From: CAHJXF01 sp038225855
GTDB lineage: Bacteria > Pseudomonadota > Gammaproteobacteria > Burkholderiales > Burkholderiaceae_D
Assembly: GCA_038225855.1 (NCBI GenBank)
Contig: JBBRQU010000003.1
Span: forward strand, 1 to 64,000
DNA length: 64,000 bases
Reading direction: 5' to 3'
The position numbers were made by a program, and so were the translations under genes. Below the pieces are notes generated by a model. The model had not been told where the DNA came from. It made no database searches and saw nothing but the letters and a program-made list of their open reading frames with translations. Every line of letters starts with the position of its first letter. The first letter of the stretch is position 1. Below, piece by piece: positions 1-7,433 of this stretch.

Positions 1-1779
1 ACCGAGCATCTCGTCGTACAGAGTCTCGCGGATCAGCGCGTGGCTAAAGCGGAACTGTTGCGTCTCGGGCACCACCTCAACCAGATGTTCGTTCAGCGCC
101 TCTTCCAGCGCCTCCAGCAATTCGTCCTCAGTCTTGTCGGCCTCAAGCCGCACCAACAGGTGCAGATCGAAATTGCGGCCGATGCACGACGCGATCGACA
201 GGTACCTCGCGGCTGGCAGCGACAGCCGATTAAGGCGTTTGCCGATGACCTCGCGCACGCCGGTCGGGATCTTCGTCAGCAACTGCGCCCTGTCGCTTCC
301 GGCATCGAAGGCCTGCGGCGCGCGCACATCGATAATGTAGCGAAGGGTTTCTTCGAGAAACAGAGGGTGGCCTTCGGTCCGGGCGTGCAGCGCGCTGACG
401 AAGTTGGCGGTGCCGACGCTGCCGCTGGCCGCGACCATCAGCTCCTCGGTTTCGCGGATGCTCAGGCCGACCAGTTCGATTCGCTGGCAGACCGAGGACC
501 GGGCCAGATCGGACAAGGTCTCGAACAGCGGATGCTGGCGCGACAGTTCGGTGTCGCGGTAGGTACCCACGACCAGCAGCGCGCTGTCTTCCAACTCCGC
601 GGCCAGGAAGCTGAACAGCCGCAACGAGGTGGCGTCGGCCCAGTGCAGGTCTTCGAAGATCAACAGCAGCGGTGCGCGCTGTGCGGCGCGGCGCCAGAAC
701 GCGGCAATCGCGTCGAACAGGTGAAAGCGCGATTCCGCCGAATCGCCGGCGGGTGCCGCTGCTGTGGGACGCAGCTTGAAATGCTCGGCCACTTCCGGAA
801 CGATGCCGGCGATGTCGGCCAGCCCTGAGCCGAAGGTCTGCGCCGGATCGGCGTCAGCACCGCTGCGCAAGTAGGTGCGGATCAACTGCCGCCACGGCCA
901 GTAAGCCGGAGCGCCCGCTTCTTCGAGGCAGCGGCCCCACAGCACTTGCGTGCCGCCTTGCTCCGCCTGCAGCGCCAGTTGCTGGGTCAACCGTGTCTTG
1001 CCCATGCCTCCAGAGCCGGTCAGCAGCACGACTCGCCCGAAACCCTTGCGCGCGCCTTGAAGCGCCTTCGTCAACTGCGCCAACTCCGGCTTGCGCCCGA
1101 CGAAAAGGCCAGCCGGTGGTGGGCTCGCGCGGGGAGATCGCGTACCGCCTTCACCCTTCGCACCCGGCACAACCGGTGGTGGTGGCTGGGTGGCGGCCGC
1201 TTCGGGCATTGTTGCGGCATCGGCGAGCGGCATCTCGACGGCGGGGTCCCCACCCCGGACGACGGCAAAGGCGCGAATCGGCCGGGCGATGTTCTTCAGC
1301 TCGTGTGGGCCCTTGTCGGTAAAGCTTGCGCTGACGCGGCCGTTGACCACACCACGCACGGCGTCGGAGACCACGATGCCGCCCGGCTCGGCCAGGCCTT
1401 CGAGCCGAGCTGCGACGTTCACGCCGTCGCCATAGACCGTGCCATCGTGCTTTTCGATGACGTCGCCAAGGTGCACGCCGATCCGAAAGTGCATGCGCAA
1501 GTGGGCTGCCTCGGCGGCGCCAGTCAGGGTCAGGGCCTGCTGGATTTCCAGCGCAGCGTCCACCGCGCCGGTGGCGGTTTCGAACACCGCGAGTACCGAA
1601 TCGCCCGCCATGTCGATGACCCGGCCCTGATGCGATTCGATCTGCGCACGGAAGACCGCGCGCGCGGCATCCAGCGCCCTCAACGTCGCGCGCTCGTCCG
1701 CGGCCATCAGGCGCGAGAAACCAGCCGCGTCGGCCGCGAGAATGGCGGCGAGTTTGTGCTTGATGGAAGCGTCAGCCAC
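1..1779 (-). CDS. Class III adenylate/guanylate cyclase fused to AAA ATPase (partial)
   Basis: The frame is open from a GTG at 1779 to the left edge (593 codons seen), so the C-terminus is missing. The N-terminal ~170 residues are a class III nucleotide cyclase domain: AILAADAAGFSRLM at the start and AGDSVLAVF about 45 residues later carry the two metal-binding aspartates. A proline-rich linker leads to an AAA/NB-ARC-like ATPase domain with Walker A LLTGSGGMGKTR near residue 250 and Walker B LLLIFEDLHWAD near residue 370. This is the common cyclase-plus-signalling-ATPase architecture, usually followed by TPR-like repeats that would lie outside the window. It should be cytoplasmic and make cAMP or cGMP. 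A stop lies six codons upstream, so GTG is the only sensible start. It is not clear whether it is a host gene or part of the element to its right. Confidence 0.85.
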   Translation of the reverse strand, partial: MADASIKHKLAAILAADAAGFSRLMAADERATLRALDAARAVFRAQIESHQGRVIDMAGDSVLAVFETATGAVDAALEIQQALTLTGAAEAAHLRMHFRIGVHLGDVIEKHDGTVYGDGVNVAARLEGLAEPGGIVVSDAVRGVVNGRVSASFTDKGPHELKNIARPIRAFAVVRGGDPAVEMPLADAATMPEAAATQPPPPVVPGAKGEGGTRSPRASPPPAGLFVGRKPELAQLTKALQGARKGFGRVVLLTGSGGMGKTRLTQQLALQAEQGGTQVLWGRCLEEAGAPAYWPWRQLIRTYLRSGADADPAQTFGSGLADIAGIVPEVAEHFKLRPTAAAPAGDSAESRFHLFDAIAAFWRRAAQRAPLLLIFEDLHWADATSLRLFSFLAAELEDSALLVVGTYRDTELSRQHPLFETLSDLARSSVCQRIELVGLSIRETEELMVAASGSVGTANFVSALHARTEGHPLFLEETLRYIIDVRAPQAFDAGSDRAQLLTKIPTGVREVIGKRLNRLSLPAARYLSIASCIGRNFDLHLLVRLEADKTEDELLEALEEALNEHLVEVVPETQQFRFSHALIRETLYDEMLG

Positions 1780-2448
1780 TGGCGTCGGCTCGACTCAGTT
1801 GCACCGGCAGCTGGACCATACAGACATCGGCACGCTCTGAAGCACGGCAGCGGACTCGCAATCTTGATGATGGCAATGCCTCGCTTGGCGTGCCGACTCA
1901 TTGTTGCACGTTCCGCGTAAGCGGCGCGTCGTCGCCCTCCATCGCCATGAGCCGTTTAGAAACGCGCCTGTGGCCCCATCGTTGGCGCCAACTGGTCCTG
2001 CGGCCAAGGGGTTACCTTCAAGGGTCGCAATCTGATCTGGCGTCGTGCTCTTCTATCGCGGGTACCGGCAACCCACGTCAGCAGAGTCGGGCCTCATGAT
2101 TAATCTTTGAGCCGCCCCTCGCGCACGCCGAGGTCGGCTTTGCGGCAAGCAAACAGCTTAGGCGACTGTCGCTGATGGGTCGGCTGCAGCCCGAGGCGCT
2201 GATCCGATGAGTGACCGGTTCCGCGCGGCAAGCAGACGTCCTCCGACGTTCACTCGGAATACCTCGACTTCAAGAGACAGCATCCTGCTCCATGGTCCGA
2301 CGACGCAGCGAAACTGTTTGGCTGGCGTTTCGGCCTTCGCTAATTCACGCGGAGGCGATCTTGTCTGTCGGATCGAAGAGAACAGCGCCGCCGGGCACGC
2401 AACACCGCTCGGGTCATTCCGCTCTCGATTCGGACCGACGAAACTGCG
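1780..2448. other. Intergenic stretch without convincing genes
   Basis: About 670 bp lie between the cyclase start and the stop of the next minus-strand gene. The short open frames here have no recognisable protein features. I looked for a tRNA or a copy of the right-hand attachment sequence (8941-8994) and saw none. It may hold the cyclase promoter and a degraded element boundary, but no specific site can be supported. Confidence 0.5.
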
Positions 2449-3318
2449 TCAATGTGATCTTTCAGCGTCCAATGTCCATTCTGGCGTCAAATATGCTTGT
2501 GCACTGTCCCGAGCGCCGTTGAAAGCGTGAAGAATATTTGTGGCCGATTCAGCAACCAAGAGATACGCCAAACCGTTTTTAGGGTCTTGGGAATTCGCAA
2601 CATGAAGTGCTTGCACAATCTCGTGGATCGCAGGCAAATCTTCTGACAGCCACCGAACGATGCGCTTTATCCGCCCTTGTATGATTTCCGGAGGTGCCGC
2701 GCTGCCGAGCTCCAACAATTCATCGAGTTCACTCCTTACATCGTGTTCGGTCCAGTCAAGGGCGGAGCAGAGTGTCAAGATCGCCGCGCGATGTTCGGCG
2801 GACACTTCCATGGTCCGAATATTTTCTTCGATGTATGACGCGTTGGCGCGCATCTCTTGGGAGCAGAGTCGCGCAGCCTGTTGAAAATCGCTAAGTGCCG
2901 ATGAGTTCAAGTTTCGCGGCTTCGTCAGTAATGCGACCGGCACGATGCGCGGCAAAGACCTCATCGCCTGCATTTGCTGCGATTGAAAATCCGGTGCGGC
3001 CCTTAGCGCGCCCCAGAAGTCCTCAGGCGTTGGCTGCCGCTTCGGTGATTCCGCCGGTGCGGAAGCATCTGGCGTAGTCGGAGATTGATCCATGTTCATC
3101 CCGAATGTTGAGCTCGGCGTCGAGCATTCCCGCGCGCCGCGCATATCCGCTTCGAGCGAGATCCGGCGCAGGCCCGCCGCGATCGCTTCCCCGCTCAACC
3201 GGTGGAACTGATCGAGCGGCATCGTGCGCAGCTCCTCCGGGCTGTAGTCCGACATCGGTCGGCTGGAGGCCTCGGTGGACGGCATCGGAGATTCGGCCTT
3301 CGACATGCTCTTGATCAT
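2449..3318 (-). CDS. Hypothetical protein of the integrated element
   Basis: The 289-residue product is not recognised. It is soluble, with no signal peptide or membrane segment. Residues 1-105 are polar and Ser/Pro-rich and look disordered (MPSTEASSRPMSDYSPEEL and a PTTPDASAPAESPKRQPTPE stretch). Residues 105-280 are predicted helical, with acidic and leucine-rich runs such as SELDELLELG. It is the last gene of the element's left-pointing set, 61 bp downstream of the broken reading frame at 3380-3624. The GAAGG just upstream of the ATG is a reasonable ribosome binding site. A second ATG lies four codons further in. It could be an effector, cargo or anti-phage gene, but nothing in the sequence shows which. 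Confidence 0.6.
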   Translation of the reverse strand: MIKSMSKAESPMPSTEASSRPMSDYSPEELRTMPLDQFHRLSGEAIAAGLRRISLEADMRGARECSTPSSTFGMNMDQSPTTPDASAPAESPKRQPTPEDFWGALRAAPDFQSQQMQAMRSLPRIVPVALLTKPRNLNSSALSDFQQAARLCSQEMRANASYIEENIRTMEVSAEHRAAILTLCSALDWTEHDVRSELDELLELGSAAPPEIIQGRIKRIVRWLSEDLPAIHEIVQALHVANSQDPKNGLAYLLVAESATNILHAFNGARDSAQAYLTPEWTLDAERSH

Positions 3319-3379
3319 ACGCCGCCGCCTTCAGCGATTCACGAGTCGCGATAGTCCGAGCTTGCGCGGAGGTCGTCGA

Positions 3380-3624
3380 TCATGGCGCTGCGGTAGTTAA
3401 GGCGGTGGAAGGTGCGCGGCGCTCGCCCATCTGGGCGCCGATGCGTGCAAAGGCGCGCGCAATGCGAGGATCGTTGCCGTAGTGGCGAAAGATCCCCTCG
3501 GCGTCGCCGCCATCCTTCGGTTCGGCGCTGTCTGGGGGTATATCTGGGGGCACAACCGCGATCGCGCCATACGAACAGCCGCTTGGCGCTTGTCGTCGAT
3601 GCCCGGGGCGAACGGAGCAATCAC
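3380..3624 (-). pseudogene. Small hypothetical gene, probably frameshifted
   Basis: A GTG at 3624 overlaps the stop of the upstream gene, as elsewhere in this operon, and begins VIAPFAPGIDDKRQAA. That frame soon turns into low-quality Arg/Pro/Ala sequence. The next frame, from about 3565 to 3380, reads as ordinary protein (IAVVPPDIPPDSAEPKDGG, then GIFRHYGNDPRIARAFARIG). The simplest reading is one short gene of about 80 codons with a single-base frameshift. It could instead be an independent short gene with an unusual start, or a sequencing error. No family is recognised. Confidence 0.4.
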
Positions 3625-3815
3625 GATGCGAGCTCCGTGAGGAACGCTTCGGGCTCGTAGTCGGCGTCGATGTGTTCGGACAGCGACGCCGCAATGGCCT
3701 GCTTGTGCCTCTCGAATGCGGGGTAGACAATCTCCTGAGCACGGCGCTTGCCAATCGCTCGGATCTGCTGCTCGAAGCGGCGACGGAACATCCGCGGCTC
3801 GGTAGTGGCGGTCAT
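3621..3815 (-). CDS. Small hypothetical protein (64 aa)
   Basis: This small, charged, helical protein begins MTATTEPRMFRRRFEQQI and ends in an acidic tail (SEHIDADYEPEAFLTELAS). Its ATG at 3815 overlaps the stop of the PC4-like gene by the four-base ATGA, which fixes the start; a longer in-frame extension upstream would run through other genes. No known family is recognised. Basic N-terminus and acidic C-terminus suggest a nucleic-acid or protein partner, but this is a guess. Confidence 0.55.
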   Translation of the reverse strand: MTATTEPRMFRRRFEQQIRAIGKRRAQEIVYPAFERHKQAIAASLSEHIDADYEPEAFLTELAS

Positions 3816-4012
3816 CGCTTGCACTCCGTCTGCAAGGCCTCGATCAGCTCGCGCGCATGGCCCTCGTCGAAGGTCACACCCTTCCGGCTGCGGACCATCT
3901 CCGTCGCGCCATTCGGCAGCCACCACACGCGGATGTCGACCACGGTCCGGCCCTTGTAATGGCTCCGCTCGACGCGGATCTCGGCTCTTTCCGACTTCTC
4001 GATTGCGATCAT
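3812..4012 (-). CDS. PC4/p15-like transcriptional coactivator-type ssDNA-binding protein
   Basis: The 66-residue protein matches the PC4 fold signature: EIRVERSHYKGRTVVDIRVW, then a basic RSRKGVTF strand and a C-terminal helix (HARELIEALQTECKR). PC4-family proteins bind single-stranded DNA as dimers and modulate transcription or replication; bacterial and phage homologues are short like this one. It lies in the same operon as the RepA-like helicase, which suits a role with replication intermediates. The start at 4012 abuts the stop of a truncated paralogue, and the stop overlaps the next ATG by ATGA. The family call comes from recognising the motif by eye, not from a search. Confidence 0.7.
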   Translation of the reverse strand: MIAIEKSERAEIRVERSHYKGRTVVDIRVWWLPNGATEMVRSRKGVTFDEGHARELIEALQTECKR

Positions 4013-4138
4013 TCATCGCCCTATATAAGAAAAAAGCGCGTGACGCGAGGGAATTGAGAGACGGTCCCGACCCTGGTATTGCTTCCTCTCGACTTGAATC
4101 TGAGCGGTTTCGGACTTCCGGATGGCGTAGACGGTCAT
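4013..4138 (-). CDS. Truncated second PC4-like protein (41 aa)
   Basis: The first 25 residues parallel the start of the next gene: AIRKSETAQIQVERKQYQG here against AIEKSERAEIRVERSHYKG there. After this beta-strand region the frame diverges into unrelated sequence (SIPSRHALFSYIGR) and stops. The core basic strand and the C-terminal helix of the PC4 fold are therefore missing. It looks like a decayed tandem duplicate, or a regulatory half-domain that could heterodimerise with the full copy. The ATG at 4138 sits in an ATGA overlap with a 22-codon frame (4203-4135) that is probably not a gene. Confidence 0.5.
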   Translation of the reverse strand: MTVYAIRKSETAQIQVERKQYQGRDRLSIPSRHALFSYIGR

Positions 4139-4199
4139 CGCTGGCCCTTACATAGGGATATAGAAAAGGCGCGCGCGCGCAGGAACGCAATGGGGCGAT

Positions 4200-4409
4200 T
4201 CATGGTTCCGCCGCACGAATAGCCGACATCAACTGCCGCTGGTACTCGCGACGCTGAGCCGAGGTCAACTCGACGTCGAATCGAGGAACGCGAGGAAACC
4301 ATTCGCAGGTCGCAATTGAAGCGTGCCCTTTCTTGATCGGAGGGATCGTCACTTCGGCTTCGAATTCACCGATCGCGAAACGAACGACCTTGCCTCGAAC
4401 CGCGCTCAT
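4200..4409 (-). CDS. Small hypothetical protein (69 aa)
   Basis: The start ATGAGCGCG at 4409 overlaps the stop of the upstream small frame by ATGA. The product begins MSAVRGKVVRFAIGEFEAEV and ends in a basic-amphipathic helix (SAQRREYQRQLMSAIRAAEP). A longer frame begins ten codons earlier at 4439, but the overlap start fits the operon pattern better. No family is recognised and there is no signal peptide. It lies between the GTGCGGCA repeat block and the PC4-like genes. Confidence 0.5.
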   Translation of the reverse strand: MSAVRGKVVRFAIGEFEAEVTIPPIKKGHASIATCEWFPRVPRFDVELTSAQRREYQRQLMSAIRAAEP

Positions 4410-4576
4410 TGCGGACGCCCATGCTTTGCCGCACCCCACACCGCCCCCCCTAAAGGGGGGTGCGGCAGGTGCGGCAGTGCGGCAGCTTGGTCATGTAATA
4501 GGTGCGGCAAAGGTGCGGCAAAGGTGCGGCACGCCTCCGAAGGAAGTGCGGCGGAAGGTGCGGTAAGAGCGCTCAT
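4406..4576 (-). CDS. Short Ala/Pro/His-rich reading frame over the repeat block
   Basis: A 56-codon frame is joined by ATGA overlaps to the helicase gene before it and to the 69-aa gene after it. Its composition (repeated Ala-Ala-Pro/Leu-Pro-His) comes directly from the GTGCGGCA repeats it overlies. The overlaps at both ends argue that ribosomes pass through it. The low-complexity product suggests the DNA, rather than the protein, is what is conserved. I regard translation as likely and a function for the peptide as unproven. Confidence 0.35.
   Translation of the reverse strand: MSALTAPSAALPSEACRTFAAPLPHLLHDQAAALPHLPHPPLGGAVWGAAKHGRPQ
4461..4565. repeat. TGCGGCA direct-repeat cluster (iteron-like)
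   Basis: Six exact TGCGGCA copies start at 4461, 4470, 4478, 4503, 4514 and 4525, and two one-mismatch copies start at 4547 and 4559. The middle copies are 11 bp apart, one helical turn. Immediately to the left is a short palindrome of seven C and six G around TAAA (4444-4460). The block directly follows the RepA-like helicase gene, where replicons often keep the iterons bound by their initiator. It may be the element's replication origin or a copy-control site; the sequence alone does not decide. Confidence 0.5.
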
Positions 4577-5871
4577 TGCGAGACCTCATCGATTCCGGGC
4601 AGAAAAACGGTCTTCGGCATGCGTTTCGAATCGTTCGCCATGCCCTCGCGGAGCCACTTGGCTTTCACCAACGCATTGAGAATTCGCTCGACCTCTTTGC
4701 TCCCTTGCGGGTCTGTGATGGCGATGTCCAGATGCGACGCGACCAGCCTTCCGAACCATCCACCGGCGGTCTTATTGACACGCGCGGTCACCGCAGGATC
4801 GTCTTGCGCGGCCGCGAGTGCCTTGATCGCGGCACAGTCGGTGAACTGCAGGGAGGCGAGGGGGCCAGGTAGTGACCATGGGGTCGGAACGCCAACGCGG
4901 TCACCGTCGTTGTATGGCTCTCGCGCATTCCCGAGTGCGATCGTTTCGAGCTTGAACCAATCGCGCGCGTCGACCGGCGCAGCAAAGTTCGCCTTTCCAT
5001 ATGGATTGACGGAAACATAGTGCCGTCGCTCTTTCGATTCGATGCCGAACGCCTGAGCCTCCTTCTCGCTCATGGCGGACATGAGACGCACCGAACGCGC
5101 CGACCCGATCATCGCTACCGCGCCACGCACGTCGTCGATGCTTGCCTCGTTGCCACCGTTCTTTCGAATGTGATGGACCAGCTCCACGGAGACCCCGCAG
5201 TCGTGCGCGATCTGGCGCCACTGCGCCATCACCTGCTTCACTTGGTCGTTCAGGCTTTCCGAGACCGCATGACTCTCGACGAACGGGTCAACGATGAGCA
5301 CGTCGATCTGTCGCCGACGAAGCTCTGTCTTCAAAGCCTCGACGTCGGCGATGTTGATGTAGACCCCGTCGCGAGTCTCTCGCGCGATGATCAACTCGCG
5401 GTCGCGGCCACTGTCAACGAATAGGCCGTCGAGGTCCGCTTGGGCGATGTCATAGCGAAGGCAGATTGCACCGATGCGTCGGTCAAGCTCCGTGCGGTCG
5501 TCCTCGAGATTCATCACCCAGACGCGCTGCTTGCCGCCGAAGACCCGGTCGCGCCCGAGCAGGTCTTTGCCGAGCACCATCGAGACCGCGTCAACCAGAT
5601 CGCGCATCGATTTGCCGGCTCCGCCCGAGCCCGCAGTAACGCTCACGTAGCCGCGGTGGAAATGACTTCCGAATACATACTGGCGGGGCGGTAGGGTCGA
5701 GGGGTCTACCCAACGATAAGGGGTAGCGGTCCATTCTCTTGCTGATGCTGGCGGTGGCACCGGTGGCGGTATGTAGGGCTCGGATGTCGGATCACGCGTT
5801 CTGCGCGGACTCTTGCGCGTGATCGCGCCGTGGAGCGGCACCTCAGCCAGAGCCGCTGCGACCACGCTCAT
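4573..5871 (-). CDS. RepA-like AAA/RecA-fold replicative helicase
   Basis: The 432-residue protein has a Pro-rich N-terminus (residues 20-45) followed by a RecA-like ATPase core. Walker A is AGSGGAGKS (80-88), NLEDD follows at 121-125, and Walker B is VLIVDPF (191-197). LVHHIRKNGG (231-240) matches the conserved His-rich motif of the RSF1010 RepA/AAA_25 group. These proteins form hexameric 5'-3' helicases that unwind plasmid, satellite and phage origins. The C-terminal 130 residues look like a helical/winged-helix module. The ATG at 5871 overlaps the upstream stop by ATGA, and the stop overlaps the next frame the same way. A role in autonomous replication of the excised element is likely. Confidence 0.8.
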   Translation of the reverse strand: MSVVAAALAEVPLHGAITRKSPRRTRDPTSEPYIPPPVPPPASAREWTATPYRWVDPSTLPPRQYVFGSHFHRGYVSVTAGSGGAGKSMRDLVDAVSMVLGKDLLGRDRVFGGKQRVWVMNLEDDRTELDRRIGAICLRYDIAQADLDGLFVDSGRDRELIIARETRDGVYINIADVEALKTELRRRQIDVLIVDPFVESHAVSESLNDQVKQVMAQWRQIAHDCGVSVELVHHIRKNGGNEASIDDVRGAVAMIGSARSVRLMSAMSEKEAQAFGIESKERRHYVSVNPYGKANFAAPVDARDWFKLETIALGNAREPYNDGDRVGVPTPWSLPGPLASLQFTDCAAIKALAAAQDDPAVTARVNKTAGGWFGRLVASHLDIAITDPQGSKEVERILNALVKAKWLREGMANDSKRMPKTVFLPGIDEVSQ

Positions 5872-6044
5872 GGCCAGCCGCCCCGCGATTCAGCGATAGC
5901 CCATGCTTTGGCCGACTCAATCACGTAGGCCTCGACCCAGGTGCCATGCTCACGCCATGCCGATTCGCCGAGGGCGTGCCGACTGCGGGCAATAGCACAG
6001 TCACCGTGTTTGATCGCGGCCGCGCGGATCTCGTCAGCGCTCAT
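5868..6044 (-). CDS. Small hypothetical protein (58 aa)
   Basis: This 58-codon frame is bounded by ATGA overlaps with the 66-aa gene before it and the helicase gene after it. The product begins MSADEIRAAAIKHGDCAI and is Ala- and Trp-containing and mildly acidic, without membrane segments. It reads like a genuine short protein and closes what would otherwise be a gap in the operon. No family is recognised. Confidence 0.5.
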   Translation of the reverse strand: MSADEIRAAAIKHGDCAIARSRHALGESAWREHGTWVEAYVIESAKAWAIAESRGGWP

Positions 6045-6241
6045 GCGAGCGAGCGCTCCAGCCGCTTTTGAATCGATCGACAGAAGCCGCGCTGGACGCC
6101 GGAGCTACCTTCCAGATCGACGATCGCTTGACTCAATGCTTCGGGATGCGCCGTTGCACAAGAGACTGAATCGAGAAATCGAGATGCGAGGCGCGTCCCT
6201 TCGAGGTGGGCGGCGACCGCGTCTGAGATCGCTGCGCTCAC
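6041..6241 (-). CDS. Small hypothetical protein (66 aa)
   Basis: The frame begins MSAAISDAVAAHLEGTRLAS at an ATGA overlap with the HTH gene and ends at an ATGA overlap with the 58-aa gene. It is mostly helical with a basic end (RSIQKRLERSLA). No family is recognised. Its place between the regulator and the helicase suggests an accessory replication or regulatory role, which is inference from position only. Confidence 0.5.
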   Translation of the reverse strand: MSAAISDAVAAHLEGTRLASRFLDSVSCATAHPEALSQAIVDLEGSSGVQRGFCRSIQKRLERSLA

Positions 6242-6471
6242 GCCGCTTCTCGCTCGACGTGATTCTCAATCCACGCTAGTAGGTCTGCGGGGCGGTAGCG
6301 AACGGCCCGCCCGACGCGCACAAAGGGAATTCCGTGCCGACGCGTAGTTCGGTCCTGTTCGACGAACTGCAGTGAGACGCCCAGTACCCCCGCGGCTTGC
6401 TCCGTGGTGATGAGCGGTTCAATCTGCTTCGCCGGCAGTGGAAGCACTGCGGCTTGTCCTTGCTGAGCCAT
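6238..6471 (-). CDS. AlpA/excisionase-like helix-turn-helix protein
   Basis: The 77-residue product has the layout of AlpA/MerR-type phage regulators: LITTEQAAGVLGVSLQFVEQ (HTH), then IPFVRVGRAVRYRPADLLAW, the wing typical of helix_turn_helix_17 proteins. Such proteins activate integrase or act as excisionases. The ATG at 6471 is chosen because GGAGAAGG lies just upstream; longer frames up to 6552 have no such site. It is the first gene of the ATGA-coupled operon (6471 to 3380), and a 14-bp direct repeat lies 60-95 bp upstream. It probably controls expression of the element or recombination direction. Confidence 0.75.
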   Translation of the reverse strand: MAQQGQAAVLPLPAKQIEPLITTEQAAGVLGVSLQFVEQDRTTRRHGIPFVRVGRAVRYRPADLLAWIENHVEREAA

Positions 6472-6530
6472 GTTTACCTTCTCCGAGGTGTCCCCGATAA
6501 CGTCGAGGACCATGGCCGCATTCTTAGCCG

Positions 6531-6565
6531 CAACAAATGCCGAAAACAGCACAACAATTGCCGAA
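6531..6565. promoter_or_regulatory. 14-bp direct repeat upstream of the HTH gene (operator candidate)
   Basis: CAACAAATGCCGAA (6531-6544) and CAACAATTGCCGAA (6552-6565) differ at one base and are 21 bp apart, two turns of the helix. They lie in front of the AlpA-like gene that heads the operon and just beyond the stop of the 192-aa gene. The arrangement fits a cooperative regulator site, perhaps for the HTH protein itself. Confidence 0.5.
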
Positions 6566-6566
6566 T

Positions 6567-7145
6567 TTAGTCGCCCATTCCGGAAGTCTTCTTGGCGGTG
6601 CTGTCCAGTTTTTGAAGGCGGTGGGCGAGCTGGTCGAGTTGTGTCCCGACGGTGTGCTTACCCCAAGACTTGAGAAGTAGGGTCGCCATCTCCTTTAGCA
6701 CTTCGATGCGCGTCTTAAATCTGCCGCTCGCGACAGCCTGATCGACGATCTTCCTCACCGCGCGGGCCTCTGGAAGATTTGAATGCGCCGTCCGTCGACC
6801 TCTCTTCTTTGGCACAAAACTCGTGTACTTGGAGACCTTCTTCGGCCGACCCACGGAGCCTGGGCTCTTAAGCGCTTCGATCATGATAGCCAAAGCCGCG
6901 GTGTCGTTCTGCTCCACCGACAGCTGATTTTCCAGCTTCAGCAACAAGGGAAAGTAGGCAGACATTGCGCTCACTAGATCGACAAGGTCCTGCTTATCGG
7001 AAGCGCAAATCGCGCGTCCCAGCAGATGTTCAACAAACATTGTCCCAGTGCTAGTTTGGAAGGGGTTCACCGTCCCTAGCACTGCGCACCATTGCTTGTA
7101 GTCTTCGAGCAACGAACCACCGTCCTTGGGAAGCTCGACGCTCAC
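6567..7145 (-). CDS. Hypothetical protein of the integrated element (192 aa)
   Basis: The frame starts with GTG at 7145, begins MSVELPKDGGSLLEDYKQW and is 192 codons long. The middle carries a basic patch (VGRPKKVSKYTSFVPKKRGR), and the C-terminus is helical and Lys-rich. It is soluble, and no family is recognised. The basic centre suggests DNA binding. It lies between the integrase and the HTH gene, outside the ATGA chain. An 8-bp inverted repeat at 7147-7185 immediately precedes the start. Confidence 0.55.
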   Translation of the reverse strand: MSVELPKDGGSLLEDYKQWCAVLGTVNPFQTSTGTMFVEHLLGRAICASDKQDLVDLVSAMSAYFPLLLKLENQLSVEQNDTAALAIMIEALKSPGSVGRPKKVSKYTSFVPKKRGRRTAHSNLPEARAVRKIVDQAVASGRFKTRIEVLKEMATLLLKSWGKHTVGTQLDQLAHRLQKLDSTAKKTSGMGD

Positions 7146-7146
7146 A

Positions 7147-7185
7147 GCATGATCAAAACAAAGGTGTCGTGCATCGTGATCATGC
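7147..7185. promoter_or_regulatory. Inverted repeat just upstream of the 192-aa gene
   Basis: GCATGATC (7147-7154) and GATCATGC (7178-7185) are perfect inverted copies separated by 23 bp. They end one base before the GTG start of the minus-strand gene. This may be an operator or a leader hairpin that covers the ribosome binding site. Confidence 0.4.
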
Positions 7186-7433
7186 GTTTCCTTTTACGCC
7201 CCTTGAAGAGAAGCCGCGCCAGCCAGGCAAGGGAACCTGGTTTTCGCCCCCTCGGGCTAGGCGCAGCTATTCGATGATGAATGAGCCAGCTTCAAGCCGA
7301 TAGCTATCGCCCCCGCGGTAGCCGCTTCGTCCTCGCTTCTTTTGCGGCCCGCGATGAGCACAGACGGTCAATCTCGCCCTCCAACTTGCCGATGCGGAGC
7401 GCGCGCGTCAGGCTCGGCAGCGCCCCGGCGACG
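7186..7433. other. Gap between integrase and 192-aa gene
   Basis: No convincing gene lies here. A minus-strand frame ending at 7304 has a plausible helical tail (TRALRIGKLEGEIDRL), but its only starts lie inside the integrase gene or are non-standard. It may be a remnant of a small element gene. Confidence 0.4.

Noticed and set aside
40..1920. Two plus-strand frames over the left-edge cyclase gene
   Set aside because: They are antisense shadows of the class III cyclase/AAA ATPase, whose motifs lie on the minus strand from the GTG at 1779.
4135..4203. 22-codon gene between the 69-aa and truncated PC4-like genes
   Set aside because: It has ATGA overlaps at both ends, but it is too short and too Arg-rich to support as a protein; it probably only continues translation.
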